Shown here: one piece after another, positions 10,043 to 16,720 of the stretch | Numbering within the stretch: the first letter of the stretch is position 1 | How the letters are laid out: each line of letters opens with the position of its first letter | Assembly: GCA_036393295.1 (NCBI GenBank) | Contig: DASWHF010000092.1 | Location: 1-22,543 of the forward strand | Direction of reading: 5' to 3' | Length of the DNA stretch: 22,543 nucleotides | DNA from: DASWHF01 sp036393295 | Lineage (GTDB): Bacteria > Pseudomonadota > Gammaproteobacteria > Acidiferrobacterales > UBA6901 | Translations under genes and position numbers: made by a program | Notes under the pieces: model-generated | What the model saw: only the letters and a program-made list of their open reading frames with translations | What the model was told of the DNA's origin: nothing | The model's database searches: none

Positions 10043-10617
10043 TCGTCCGGCGACGCGCCCAGGGCGCGCCGCAATTTTTGCACGGCGTAGCGCAGCCGGC
10101 TCTTGGCGGTCTCGGCGCTGACGCCGGTCGCCTCGGCGATCTCGGCCAGCGACAGCCCGGCCTCCTCGCGCAACAGGAAGGCCGCGCGCTGCTCGGCCGG
10201 CAGCGACATCAGCGCGGCGAGCAACCGCTGTGCCTGGCGCGCCGACGCCGCGCGCCGCTCGGGGCCGTCCGCCTCCGCCGCCGGCAACCGCTCCCAGGAC
10301 GGGGGCTCCGCCTCGCCCGCCGGCTCCGGCCCCGGGTCCGAGGGCCGGCGGCGGCGGAAGTGATCGATCAGGCGGTTGTGCGCGAGCTGGTAGAGATAGG
10401 TGGTGAAACGCGCGCGCGGCTCGTAACGCGCACGCGCCCGGATCAGGTTCATCCAGATGTCCTGGAACAGCTCCTCGGCGTCGGCCGGGTTGCGGCACTG
10501 GCGCAGCAGGTAGCGGTAGATCCCGCCGCGGTGCCGCCGGTAGAGCCGTTCGAAGGCCTGCGCGTCGCCGTCGCGGTAGGCCAGCATCAGCGCCTCGTCG
10601 CTGCGCTCGGCATTCAT
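10039..10617 (-). CDS. ECF-type RNA polymerase sigma factor
   Basis: A 192-residue sigma-70 family regulator with regions 2 and 4 only. Region 2 is at ~15-90, with the core-binding and -10-reading part in DAEELFQDIWMNLIRARARY and FTTYLYQLAHNRLIDHFRRRR. A polar Pro/Glu-rich linker follows (~92-125). Region 4 is at ~130-182, with the helix-turn-helix GLSLAEIAEATGVSAETAKS. Its stop overlaps the start of the likely anti-sigma gene by 4 nt, the common arrangement for such pairs. The inducing signal and target genes are unknown. Confidence 0.93.
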   Translation of the reverse strand: MNAERSDEALMLAYRDGDAQAFERLYRRHRGGIYRYLLRQCRNPADAEELFQDIWMNLIRARARYEPRARFTTYLYQLAHNRLIDHFRRRRPSDPGPEPAGEAEPPSWERLPAAEADGPERRAASARQAQRLLAALMSLPAEQRAAFLLREEAGLSLAEIAEATGVSAETAKSRLRYAVQKLRRALGASPDE

Positions 10618-10668
10618 GTCTTCAACGCCGCGGTACGGCTGTCGGGGTCGAGGGCCGGCGGCCGTCCG

Positions 10669-11868
10669 TCAATGCGTCTGCTCTTCTTCCGGATTGGCGC
10701 CGACCTTATGGATCGACAGATCGGCGCCTTGATATTCCTGTTCGGCCGTCAGGCGGATGCCGACCGTACGTTTGAGCGCGCCGTAGACCGCGAGCCCGGC
10801 GGCCAGCGCGATGCCGACGCCGCCGGCGGTGCCGACCAGCTGCGCCATGAACGATACGCCGCCGGCGCCGCCCAGCGCCTGCTGGCCGAACACGCCGCAG
10901 GCCAGGCCGCCCCACACGCCGCACAGCCCGTGCAGGGGCCACACGCCCAGCACGTCGTCGATGCGCCAGCGATTCTGGGTCAGCACGAAGGCCACGACGA
11001 ACAACGCGCCCGCGAACACGCCGATGATCAGTCCGCCGATCGGATGCACGACGTCCGAGCCCGCGCAGATCGCCACCAGCCCGGCGAGCGCGCCGTTGTG
11101 CACGAAGCCCGGATCGTTGCGGCCCGCCACCAGCGCGCCGAGCACGCCGCCGGCCATCGCCATCAACGAGTTGATCGCCACCACGCCGGTCACGGCCTCC
11201 AGGCCCTGCGCGCTCATCACATTGAACCCGAACCAGCCGACCGCCAGGATCCAGGAGCCGAGCGCCAGGAACGGAATGCTCGACGGCGGCATCGCCACCA
11301 CCTTGCCGTCCGCGGTGTAGCGCCCGCGACGCGCGCCGAGCATGATGACCGCGCCGAGCGCCAGCCAGCCGCCCATCGCGTGCACCACCACCGACCCGGC
11401 GAAGTCGTGGAAGCGCGCGCCGAAGCTCGACTCGATCAGCGCCTGCACGGCGTAGCGGTCGCCCCAGACGATGCCTTCATAGAAGGGATACACGAACGCC
11501 ACGATGATCGCCGTCGCCGCCGCCTGCGGCCAGAACCGGGCGCGCTCGGCGATGCCGCCGGAGATGATCGCCGGCACGGCGGCGGCGAAGGTCAGCAGAA
11601 AGAAGAATTTCACCAGCTCATAGCCGCTCTTGGCCCCGAGCAAGGGCACGCCGGCGAAAAAGCTGATGCCGTAGGCGACCGCGTAACCGACGAAGAAATA
11701 CGCGATCGTCGACACTGAGAAATCCGCGAGGATCTTCACCAGCGCATTGACCTGGTTCTTCCTGCGCACGGTGCCGACCTCGAGAAACGCGAACCCGGCA
11801 TGCATCGCGAGTACCATGATCGCGCCCATGAGTACGAAGAAGACATCGGCTCCGGAAGTGGCTTGCAC
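10669..11868 (-). CDS. amt: Ammonium transporter (Amt family)
   Basis: A 399-residue integral membrane channel for ammonium/ammonia with about 11 hydrophobic helices. Family marks are AIISGGIAERARFW (~100-113), the pore histidines H163 (VVHAMGGW) and H313 (PLHGLCGVWG), and D155 in FHDFAGS. The cytoplasmic tail ends YQGADLSIHKVGANPEEEQTH. The start codon is GTG at 11868, supported by AGGAGG with 7 bases of spacing. Amt channels are usually controlled by a GlnK-type PII protein, commonly encoded beside them; none is seen here. It lies 61 bases after recR on the same strand and 51 bases before the sigma factor gene. Confidence 0.95.
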   Translation of the reverse strand: MQATSGADVFFVLMGAIMVLAMHAGFAFLEVGTVRRKNQVNALVKILADFSVSTIAYFFVGYAVAYGISFFAGVPLLGAKSGYELVKFFFLLTFAAAVPAIISGGIAERARFWPQAAATAIIVAFVYPFYEGIVWGDRYAVQALIESSFGARFHDFAGSVVVHAMGGWLALGAVIMLGARRGRYTADGKVVAMPPSSIPFLALGSWILAVGWFGFNVMSAQGLEAVTGVVAINSLMAMAGGVLGALVAGRNDPGFVHNGALAGLVAICAGSDVVHPIGGLIIGVFAGALFVVAFVLTQNRWRIDDVLGVWPLHGLCGVWGGLACGVFGQQALGGAGGVSFMAQLVGTAGGVGIALAAGLAVYGALKRTVGIRLTAEQEYQGADLSIHKVGANPEEEQTH

Positions 11869-11929
11869 GGCAGTTCCTCCTGTCAGTGGTTCTTCGTTGT
11901 TGGCATTCTTGTCGCGTCCGGCGCCGCGG

Positions 11930-12526
11930 TCAGGCCTCGCGGCGCTCGTTCAGGGCGCGCGCCAGGGTGCCGCGGTCGGTATACTCCAGCTCGCCGCCGA
12001 GCGGCACGCCGTGCGCGATGCGCGTTACGCGCAGCTTCAGGGCGCGCGCCAGCTCACCGACGTAGTGCGCGGTTGCCTCGCCCTCGACCGTCAGGTTGGT
12101 CGCGAGGATCAGCTCGCGCACGCCGCCGGCACGCAGCAGCGCCTCGAGCTTCGGTATCCCCAGCTCCTCGGGGCCGACGCCGTCGAGCGGCGACAGATGC
12201 CCCATCAGCACGAAATAGCGCCCGTGGTACACGCCGGCCTGCTCCAGCGAGGCCAGGTCGGCCGGCGACTCCACGACGCACAACAGCCCGGCGTCGCGGC
12301 GCGGCGACTCGCACAGCGCGCACACCTCGGTCTCGCTGAAGTTGTTGCAGCGCGCGCAGTGACCGACCCGCTCGAGCGCAATGCCGAGCGCCTCGGCGAT
12401 GCGGCGCGCGCCGTCGCGGTCGCGTTCGAGCAGATGGAAGGCCATGCGCTGCGCGCTCTTCGGCCCGACGCCGGGCAGCCGGCGCAGCGCCTCTTTCAGG
12501 CCTTCGATCGCGGGCGTGTCGCTCAT
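11930..12526 (-). CDS. recR: Recombination protein RecR
   Basis: A 198-residue protein that acts with RecF and RecO to load RecA at gaps. In order: helix-hairpin-helix (LRRLPGVGPKSAQRMAFHLL, ~15-34), a four-Cys zinc finger (C57, C60, C69, C72) and a Toprim domain (~80-175, including LCVVESPADLASLEQ). The length matches the family. It starts 3 bases after the ybaB stop, the conserved dnaX-ybaB-recR order. Confidence 0.97.
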   Translation of the reverse strand: MSDTPAIEGLKEALRRLPGVGPKSAQRMAFHLLERDRDGARRIAEALGIALERVGHCARCNNFSETEVCALCESPRRDAGLLCVVESPADLASLEQAGVYHGRYFVLMGHLSPLDGVGPEELGIPKLEALLRAGGVRELILATNLTVEGEATAHYVGELARALKLRVTRIAHGVPLGGELEYTDRGTLARALNERREA

Positions 12527-12529
12527 CGC

Positions 12530-12850
12530 CTAGAACGGCAGGTTGAGGCCCGGGATCCCGAGCCCGGCGGTCAGCCCGGAGAGCTTCTCCTGGCTGGCCT
12601 TCTCGGCCTTGCGCACCGCGTCGTTGACGGCGGCGGCGATCAGGTCCTCGAGCACCTCTTTGTCGTCCCCCAGCAGGTCCGGATCGATTTCGACGCGGCG
12701 CACGTCGTGCCGGCAGGTCATGATGACGCTGACCAGGCCACCGCCGCTGACGCCGGTCACCTCGACCTTGGCGAGCTCCTCCTGGGCCTTGCGCAGGTTC
12801 TCCTGCATCGCCTGCGCCTGCTTCATGATATTGCCTAGACCACCTTTCAT
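12530..12850 (-). CDS. ybaB: YbaB/EbfC family nucleoid-associated protein
   Basis: A small DNA-binding protein of 106 residues, starting MKGGLGNIMKQAQAMQENLR, with the family core EVTGVSGGGLVSVIMTCRHDVRRVEIDPDLL. Two ATG codons follow each other at 12853 and 12850; GAGGAG ends 5 bases before the second and 2 before the first, so I chose 12850. The protein would act as a dimer on the nucleoid. It sits between dnaX and recR as in many bacteria. The 155 bases to dnaX contain a dispersed inverted repeat, so it may not be tightly co-transcribed with dnaX. Confidence 0.93.
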   Translation of the reverse strand: MKGGLGNIMKQAQAMQENLRKAQEELAKVEVTGVSGGGLVSVIMTCRHDVRRVEIDPDLLGDDKEVLEDLIAAAVNDAVRKAEKASQEKLSGLTAGLGIPGLNLPF

Positions 12851-12875
12851 CATCACTCCTCGAAATGCTGACTGC

Positions 12876-12973
12876 GCCACGGGGAACACGGGGGTCACGG
12901 GGAACAACACTGTTAAAGATCCCTCCGACTCAACCCGGAGCACCCCGACAATCTTCCCCGTGTCCCCCGTGGC
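12876..12973. repeat. Imperfect inverted repeat, GCCACGGGG family
   Basis: The left arm, 12876-12904, differs at 3 of 29 positions from the left arm of the repeat at 7452. The right arm, 12954-12973, ends CCCCCGTGGC. The two arms pair over ~18-20 bases with one mismatch and are separated by about 50 bases of unrelated sequence. It lies between dnaX and ybaB. Confidence 0.75.
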
Positions 12974-13005
12974 AGAATTTACCGGTCTTGTCCGTGGCAA
13001 GCGCG

Positions 13006-14604
13006 CTATACCTTGGACCGGATCGACGCCGGATTGACGCGCGCGTTGAAGGCCTCCTGCAGCGCCTGCACGTTCGGGTCCTCGGCGATCGCGCGGGCGG
13101 CGGCCTGCTGGCGCTGCTCCTGCTCCTCGCGCCGCGCCTGGGCCGGCGTCGGCGCCTCGGCTTCGGCAACGCGAATCGTCAGCTCGAGCGGGCCGCCGAC
13201 ACGTTCCTCGAGCGCCCGCTTCAAGGCCTGCTGGCGCTCCTTGCTCAACAGGTGGCCGAAGGCCGGCGCGACCGCCAGGCGCCAGTCGTCGCCGTCGCGC
13301 GCCTCGAGCACGCTGTTGCTCGCCAGTTCGCGCGTGAGGCCACTGAGCTTCAGCGTCGCCACGATGTCCGGCCAGTCCGCCGACCCGGCCGGTGCCGCGG
13401 CCGCTCCAGCCACCGGCACGGCCGGCGGCACGGCCGGCGGCGGGGACGCGGCGGCGCCGGCTGCCGCCGGCGCCGGCACGGCCACGGTCGCCGGCCGGCG
13501 CTCGCCGGCCGGCTCGCTCTCGGCGCCCGGGCGGAAGGCGAGCATGCGCAGCAGCGTCATCTCCAGGCCGGTGCGCGGATCGGGCGCGAGCGGCAGATCG
13601 CGGCGGCCGATCAGGCCGATCTGATAATAGAGCTGCGCGTCCTCCGGCGACAACGCGCCGGCGCGCGCCGCGAGCTCGGCGCGCTCCTCGCCATCGGGGA
13701 TCGCATCGGGGACCGCCTGGGCGATCACCAGGCGGTGCAGGATCAGCAGCAGGTCCTGCAGCAGCGCGTCGAAATCGAAGCTGCGCTCCGCCGCCTCGGC
13801 AACCAGCTGGAGCACCGCACCCGCGTCGGCCGCGATCAGCGCGTCGAGCATGCGAGTCAGCAAAGTGCGGTCGACGCTGCCGAGCATCTCGCGGACCTCG
13901 TCCTCGACGATCTTGCCACCGCCGAACACGATCGCCTGGTCGAGCAGGCTGAGCGAATCGCGCATGCTGCCGTCGGCGGCGCGCGCCAGCAGCTTCACCG
14001 ACGCGGCATCGAAACCGATCGCCTCCTTCTCCAGAATGGCCGCGAGCTGCGATTCGATCTGCGCGGCGGTCAGGCGTTTGAGATTGAACTGCAGGCAACG
14101 CGACAGCACCGTGATCGGCAGCTTCTGCGGATCGGTGGTCGCGAGCAGGAACTTCACGTGCGGCGGCGGCTCCTCCAGGGTCTTGAGCAGCGCGTTGAAG
14201 CTGTGCCCGGAGAGCATGTGCACCTCGTCGATGAGATACACTTTGTAACGCCCGCGTGTCGGCGCGTACTGGACGTTGTCGAGCAGCTCGCGGGTGTCGT
14301 CGACCTTGGTGCGCGACGCGGCATCGACCTCGATCAGGTCGACGAAGCGCCCCTCGTCGACCTCGGTGCAGGACCGGCACTGGCCGCAGGGCTGCGAGCT
14401 GACGCCGGCCTCGCAGTTGAGCGATTTCGCCAGGATGCGCGCGATCGTGGTCTTGCCGACGCCGCGCGTGCCGGTGAACAGGAAGGCGTGATGCAGGCGG
14501 TCGTGATCCAGCGCGTTGGTCAGGGCGCGCACCACATGCCCCTGCCCCACCAGGTCGGCGAAACGCCGCGGGCGCCATTTGCGCGCCAGGACCTGGTAAC
14601 TCAT
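13006..14604 (-). CDS. dnaX: DNA polymerase III subunit gamma/tau
   Basis: A 532-residue clamp-loader ATPase. Residues 1-~220 form the AAA+ domain: Walker A GTRGVGKTT (45-53), a zinc module with C64, C73, C76 and C79, the Walker B-like LIDEVHML (125-131) and the sensor region LLATTDPQKLPITVLSRC. The collar domain follows (~225-350), then an Ala/Pro-rich linker (~365-410) and a tau-type C-terminal domain (~410-532) that would bind the polymerase. I see no A-rich slippery heptamer on the coding strand, so the gamma form may not be made by an E. coli-type frameshift. The ATG at 14604 fits the family N-terminus MSYQVLARKWRPRRF. ffs lies just upstream. Confidence 0.97.
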   Translation of the reverse strand: MSYQVLARKWRPRRFADLVGQGHVVRALTNALDHDRLHHAFLFTGTRGVGKTTIARILAKSLNCEAGVSSQPCGQCRSCTEVDEGRFVDLIEVDAASRTKVDDTRELLDNVQYAPTRGRYKVYLIDEVHMLSGHSFNALLKTLEEPPPHVKFLLATTDPQKLPITVLSRCLQFNLKRLTAAQIESQLAAILEKEAIGFDAASVKLLARAADGSMRDSLSLLDQAIVFGGGKIVEDEVREMLGSVDRTLLTRMLDALIAADAGAVLQLVAEAAERSFDFDALLQDLLLILHRLVIAQAVPDAIPDGEERAELAARAGALSPEDAQLYYQIGLIGRRDLPLAPDPRTGLEMTLLRMLAFRPGAESEPAGERRPATVAVPAPAAAGAAASPPPAVPPAVPVAGAAAAPAGSADWPDIVATLKLSGLTRELASNSVLEARDGDDWRLAVAPAFGHLLSKERQQALKRALEERVGGPLELTIRVAEAEAPTPAQARREEQEQRQQAAARAIAEDPNVQALQEAFNARVNPASIRSKV

Positions 14605-14645
14605 GACGGTAGGCTCTGCATCGTCGAAGGATTCAGTATAAGGGT

Positions 14646-14756
14646 GGCGGATCCGGCCGGCCGATCCCGTGCACCCGCCGGCTGCTGCGGCTGCTTCCTT
14701 CCGGACCTGACCGGGTTCACAACCTGTCGTCGCGCGGGGGGCCGACCTTCACCGCC
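14646..14756 (-). ncRNA. ffs: 4.5S RNA, signal recognition particle RNA (small bacterial type)
   Basis: The minus strand carries the highly conserved SRP apical hairpin GGTCAGGTCCGGAAGGAAGC (within 14689-14712), where Ffh binds. The flanks pair: GGCGG at 14752-14756 with CCGCC at 14646-14650, plus further GC-rich pairing (GGTCGGCC with GGCCGGCC). This gives about 111 nt, the usual size; exact ends are estimated from the stem. With Ffh it targets membrane proteins during translation. ffs next to dnaX is also seen in other gammaproteobacteria. No clear T-run terminator is visible before dnaX at 14604, so read-through is possible. Confidence 0.95.
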
Positions 14757-14770
14757 GTATTCCAGGCGCC

Positions 14771-14799
14771 AGTTTACCTGCGCGGGTCGGTCGGGTAAA
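14771..14799 (-). promoter_or_regulatory. Likely sigma-70 promoter of ffs
   Basis: On the minus strand, TTTACC (14794-14799) and TAAACT (14771-14776) are separated by exactly 17 bases and match four of six consensus bases each. Transcription would start near 14763-14765, a few bases before the predicted 5' stem of the SRP RNA. Confidence 0.65.
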
Positions 14800-14813
14800 C
14801 GCGGATCAATTGT

Positions 14814-14917
14814 TGTAGGCGGGGCATCCTGCCCCGCCGCCGACGGCACAGCCTGGCGGAGCGGCGTGGCAGGTTCGATCGACCCCGGCACGGCGGGGCT
14901 GGAAGCCCCGCCTACAA
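14814..14917. repeat. Inverted pair of TTGTAGGCGGGGC hairpins (REPIN-like)
   Basis: The left copy begins TTGTAGGCGGGGC at 14814 and folds as GGCGGGGC-ATCCT-GCCCCGCC (14818-14838). The right copy is inverted, GGCGGGGC-TGGAA-GCCCCGCC then TACAA (14892-14917). The outermost 13 bases of the two ends are perfect inverted repeats. About 53 bases lie between the copies. This is the layout of paired REP elements, but I cannot assign it to a named family. It lies upstream of ffs. Confidence 0.75.
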
Positions 14918-14933
14918 GTTGAAGGCTCGGAAA

Positions 14934-15009
14934 TGGCGGAGAGGGAGGCCGCTCTCGCGCATCCGTGCGCTTCGCGGCACTTGTGGGTCCGTCCACGTCG
15001 GGATTCGAA
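14934..15009 (-). pseudogene. tRNA-Ser 3'-end fragment interrupted by a 53-bp repeat
   Basis: 14934-14948 is identical to the last 15 bases of the intact tRNA-Ser gene at 15078 (complement of TGGCGGAGAGGGAGG). 15002-15009 continues it exactly (GATTCGAA, the T-loop). Between them are 53 foreign bases. The rest of the tRNA is missing, so this is a remnant and not a working gene. Confidence 0.8.
14949..15001 (+). repeat. 53-bp two-hairpin repeat, copy A
   Basis: The unit starts CCGCTCTCGCGCATCCG and ends CCGTCCACGTCGG. The first hairpin has an outer stem CCGC/GCGG and an inner stem GCGCA/TGCGC with loop TCCG. The second has stem GTGG/CCAC. One of five copies in the window; it sits inside a tRNA-Ser T-arm fragment. 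Confidence 0.85.
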
Positions 15010-15017
15010 GTATGAGC

Positions 15018-15036
15018 GGGTTCGAACCCCTCCCTC
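15018..15036 (+). repeat. Antisense copy of the tRNA-Ser(GGA) T-arm
   Basis: This 19-base stretch (GGGTTCGAACCCCTCCCTC) matches 18 of 19 bases of the reverse complement of 15085-15103, the T-arm and acceptor side of the neighbouring tRNA-Ser. The two copies flank the tRNA terminator as an inverted repeat. Confidence 0.75.
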
Positions 15037-15045
15037 GTGTAGTAC

Positions 15046-15073
15046 GAAAACGGGGCCTGACGGCCCCGTTTTC
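15046..15073 (-). terminator. Terminator of tRNA-Ser(GGA)
   Basis: A perfect 12-base stem (GAAAACGGGGCC/GGCCCCGTTTTC) with a four-base loop, starting 4 bases after the tRNA CCA end. In the tRNA direction the stem ends in TTTT, a standard intrinsic terminator; the mirrored A run means it could also work in the other direction. Confidence 0.85.
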
Positions 15074-15076
15074 AGG

Positions 15077-15167
<91 letters not shown>

Positions 15168-15210
15168 GAAGAAGAACGGCCCCGCGCCGCGGGGCAGGAA
15201 GGAGCGCGCA

Positions 15211-15239
15211 AGGGTAAACCACTCGCACGCCCGGTGCAA
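15211..15239 (-). promoter_or_regulatory. Possible promoter of tRNA-Ser(GGA)
   Basis: On the minus strand TTGCAC (15234-15239) and TACCCT (15211-15216) are 17 bases apart, followed by a GC-rich stretch (TGCGCGC) like the discriminators of growth-rate-controlled stable RNA promoters. The -10 box is weak, so this is tentative. Confidence 0.35.
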
Positions 15240-15244
15240 CGGAG

Positions 15245-15250
15245 TATAAT
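15245..15250 (+). promoter_or_regulatory. Consensus -10 box ahead of the AurF-like gene
   Basis: TATAAT on the plus strand, matching the consensus exactly. No good -35 is seen 16-18 bases upstream. Transcription would begin near 15257, at the first bases of repeat copy C, giving a ~96-nt leader before the ATG at 15353. Confidence 0.45.
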
Positions 15251-15255
15251 CGGCC

Positions 15256-15308
15256 CCGACGTGGACGGACCCACAAGTGCCGCGAAGCGCAGGGATGCGC
15301 GGGAGCGG
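15256..15308 (-). repeat. 53-bp two-hairpin repeat, copy C (inverted)
   Basis: The reverse complement matches the unit at 14949-15001 with few changes: outer stem CCGC/GCGG, inner stem GCGCA/TGCGC with loop TCCC, and GTGG/CCAC in the second hairpin. It is the only copy not within a tRNA fragment. It lies between the tRNA-Ser(GGA) gene and the start of the AurF-like gene, starting right after a TATAAT box. Confidence 0.85.
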
Positions 15309-15352
15309 CCGATCGGCGGGTCGCGCCGAGCCCACACGCGGAAATTCAGCCG

Positions 15353-16222
15353 ATGCCGAGCCCAGCCTCCGTCAGCCTCGTCCGCCAGCTGAGCCGCAAC
15401 AGCAGCCCCTACCACGACCCGGTGGCGCGCATCCATTGGGACGGCCTCAGCCACGACCGCTACTGGTTGCCGCCCGCGGCCCTGTCCCTGCACGCGGTGC
15501 CGGCCTTCATGGCGCTGCCGGAAGACCGGCGACGGCGCCTGTCGCACTACGAATTTCTCAACTTCATCGAGGCCGGGCTGTGGCTGGAGGGCCTGTTCAT
15601 GGAGCGCATCACCCGCTCGATGGCGCGCGCCGGCGGCAGTCGTGCCGAGCTCAAGTACCGCCTGCACGAGCTGCGCGAAGAGGCCGGACACAGCCTGATG
15701 TTCCTGGAGCTCATCGAGCGCAGCGGCCTGGCGACGCCGGCGCGATCCGGCCCGCGCCGGGGGTTTGCCGAGCACTTCGGCCGCCATGCGCCGCTCGACT
15801 CGATCGGTTTCTGGCTGGCGGTGCTGATCGGCGAGGAGGTGCCGGACCGCCTGAATCGATATCTGCGGCGCCATCCCGAGGGCGTCTGTCCGGTGATCCT
15901 CGAGATCGCGACCCACCACGTGGTCGACGAGGCGCGGCACATCGCCTATGCGCGCGCGGTGCTCGAGGCGCGCCTGCCGTTCGTGCCCGCCTGGCGGCGC
16001 CGGCTGCTGCGTCCGTTGCTGGGGCGCGTGCTGCAACAGTTCGTCGATGCGTTCTACTTCCCGCGCGCCGAACTCTACGAACGCGCCGGACTGACACCCG
16101 GCCGCCACTGGCAACGCCTGGCGCGCACCAACCCCGTGCGCCGCAGCTTCGTCGACGAGTGCCTCAACCCGACCTTGCAAATGCTGCGTCAGCACGGCCT
16201 GGCGTTGCGCTGGCAGGGTTGA
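15353..16222 (+). CDS. AurF-like diiron oxygenase (p-aminobenzoate N-oxygenase family)
   Basis: A 289-residue helical protein of the ferritin-like diiron class. The ligand pattern of AurF can be laid out: a Glu in EAGLWLEGLFMERI (E73 or E80), E110 and H113 (EEAGH), E161/E162 (IGEEVPDR), and H189, E193 and H196 (HHVVDEARH). The spacings in the second half match those of AurF, which oxidises an aryl amine to a nitro group; the substrate here is unknown, as most family members are uncharacterised. No membrane segment or export signal is seen. No clear ribosome site precedes the ATG. The gene stands alone between two tRNA-Ser genes, in opposite orientation to them. Confidence 0.88.
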   Translation: MPSPASVSLVRQLSRNSSPYHDPVARIHWDGLSHDRYWLPPAALSLHAVPAFMALPEDRRRRLSHYEFLNFIEAGLWLEGLFMERITRSMARAGGSRAELKYRLHELREEAGHSLMFLELIERSGLATPARSGPRRGFAEHFGRHAPLDSIGFWLAVLIGEEVPDRLNRYLRRHPEGVCPVILEIATHHVVDEARHIAYARAVLEARLPFVPAWRRRLLRPLLGRVLQQFVDAFYFPRAELYERAGLTPGRHWQRLARTNPVRRSFVDECLNPTLQMLRQHGLALRWQG

Positions 16223-16313
16223 TATTTCCACGTGGGTTCGTATCCGCCTTTGACCCATCAATGCAAAAGGGGCCCGCTGGGCCCCTTTTGCATTGATCTG
16301 GCGGAGAGGGTGG
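16223..16313. repeat. 91-bp direct duplication, copy 1
   Basis: This segment begins right after the AurF-like stop codon and is 87/91 identical to 16485-16575. It holds an antisense T-arm copy (with one change, TTCGTATCC), the terminator and the last 15 bases of tRNA-Ser. Two of the four differences pair with each other in the terminator stem. Confidence 0.9.
16257..16297. terminator. Bidirectional terminator after the AurF-like gene
   Basis: A perfect 19-base stem (ATCAATGCAAAAGGGGCCC and its complement) with loop GCT. The GGGGCCC/GGGCCCC core followed by TTTT would stop transcription from the AurF-like gene, 34 bases after its stop codon; the A run makes it work for the other strand too. 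Confidence 0.85.
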
Positions 16314-16478
16314 CCGCTCTCGCGCGTCCTGCGCTTCGCGGCACTTGTGGATCCGTCCACTTCGGCCGCTCTCGCGCGTCCTGCGCTTCGCGGCACTTGT
16401 GGATCCGTCCACTTCGGCCGCTCTCGCGCATCCGTGCGCTTCGCGGCACTTGTGGGTCCGTCCACTTCGGGATTCGAA
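16299..16478 (-). pseudogene. tRNA-Ser 3'-end fragment interrupted by three tandem repeats
   Basis: 16299-16313 equals the last 15 bases of tRNA-Ser(CGA), and 16471-16478 (GATTCGAA) is its exact continuation. The 157 bases between are three tandem copies of the two-hairpin repeat. The interruption point is the same as in the fragment at 14934-15009. Confidence 0.8.
16314..16470 (+). repeat. Three tandem copies (B1, B2, B3) of the 52-53 bp two-hairpin repeat
   Basis: B1 is 16314-16365, B2 is 16366-16417 and B3 is 16418-16470, joined without spacers. B1 and B2 are identical, with inner hairpin GCGC-GTCCT-GCGC; B3 has GCGCA-TCCG-TGCGC like copy A. The second hairpin GTGG/CCAC is kept in all, with a G/A change in its loop. 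Confidence 0.9.
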
Positions 16479-16489
16479 GACTATTATTT

Positions 16490-16507
16490 CCACGTGGGTT
16501 CGAATCC
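16490..16507 (+). repeat. Antisense copy of the tRNA-Ser(CGA) T-arm
   Basis: CCACGTGGGTTCGAATCC is the exact reverse complement of 16575-16592, the T-arm of the intact tRNA-Ser. With it, it forms an 18-base inverted repeat flanking the terminator. The same arrangement exists at 15018-15036. Confidence 0.85.
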
Positions 16508-16518
16508 GCCTTTGACGC

Positions 16519-16651
<133 letters not shown>

Positions 16652-16663
16652 GTAAGGCCGCGT

Positions 16664-16692
16664 AGCTTACGTGGAGACGGCAGCCGAGACAA
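16664..16692 (-). promoter_or_regulatory. Possible promoter of tRNA-Ser(CGA)
   Basis: On the minus strand TTGTCT (16687-16692) and TAAGCT (16664-16669) are 17 bases apart, followed by a GC-rich ACGCGGCC. The layout is like that proposed upstream of the other tRNA-Ser gene. Box matches are modest. Confidence 0.4.
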
Positions 16693-16704
16693 CCCCGGGT
16701 CGGA

Positions 16705-16710
16705 TATAAT
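16705..16710 (+). promoter_or_regulatory. Consensus -10 box just before mltF
   Basis: TATAAT on the plus strand, only 10 bases before the mltF ATG at 16721. Transcription would start within a few bases of the ATG, so the message could be leaderless or nearly so. No good -35 is visible. Confidence 0.45.
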
Positions 16711-16720
16711 TCAAGTAGCT

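Noticed and set aside
9709..11718. 669-codon open frame on the plus strand
   Set aside because: It runs antisense to the anti-sigma, sigma and amt genes, all of which have clear family motifs on the other strand.
10669..11929. A glnK (PII) gene expected beside amt
   Set aside because: Neither flank has room for, or a match to, a PII protein; the neighbours are recR and the sigma factor.
12851..14578. Long in-frame upstream extension of ybaB to 14578
   Set aside because: The extension overlaps dnaX in another frame; the family N-terminus and ribosome site place the start at 12850.
12865..14922. 685-codon open frame on the plus strand
   Set aside because: It lies antisense to dnaX and ffs, with a low-complexity Arg/Gly/Ala-rich product that matches no family; such frames are expected opposite GC-rich genes.
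16314..16470. CRISPR array
   Set aside because: The three units are directly adjacent with no variable spacers and no cas gene is seen.
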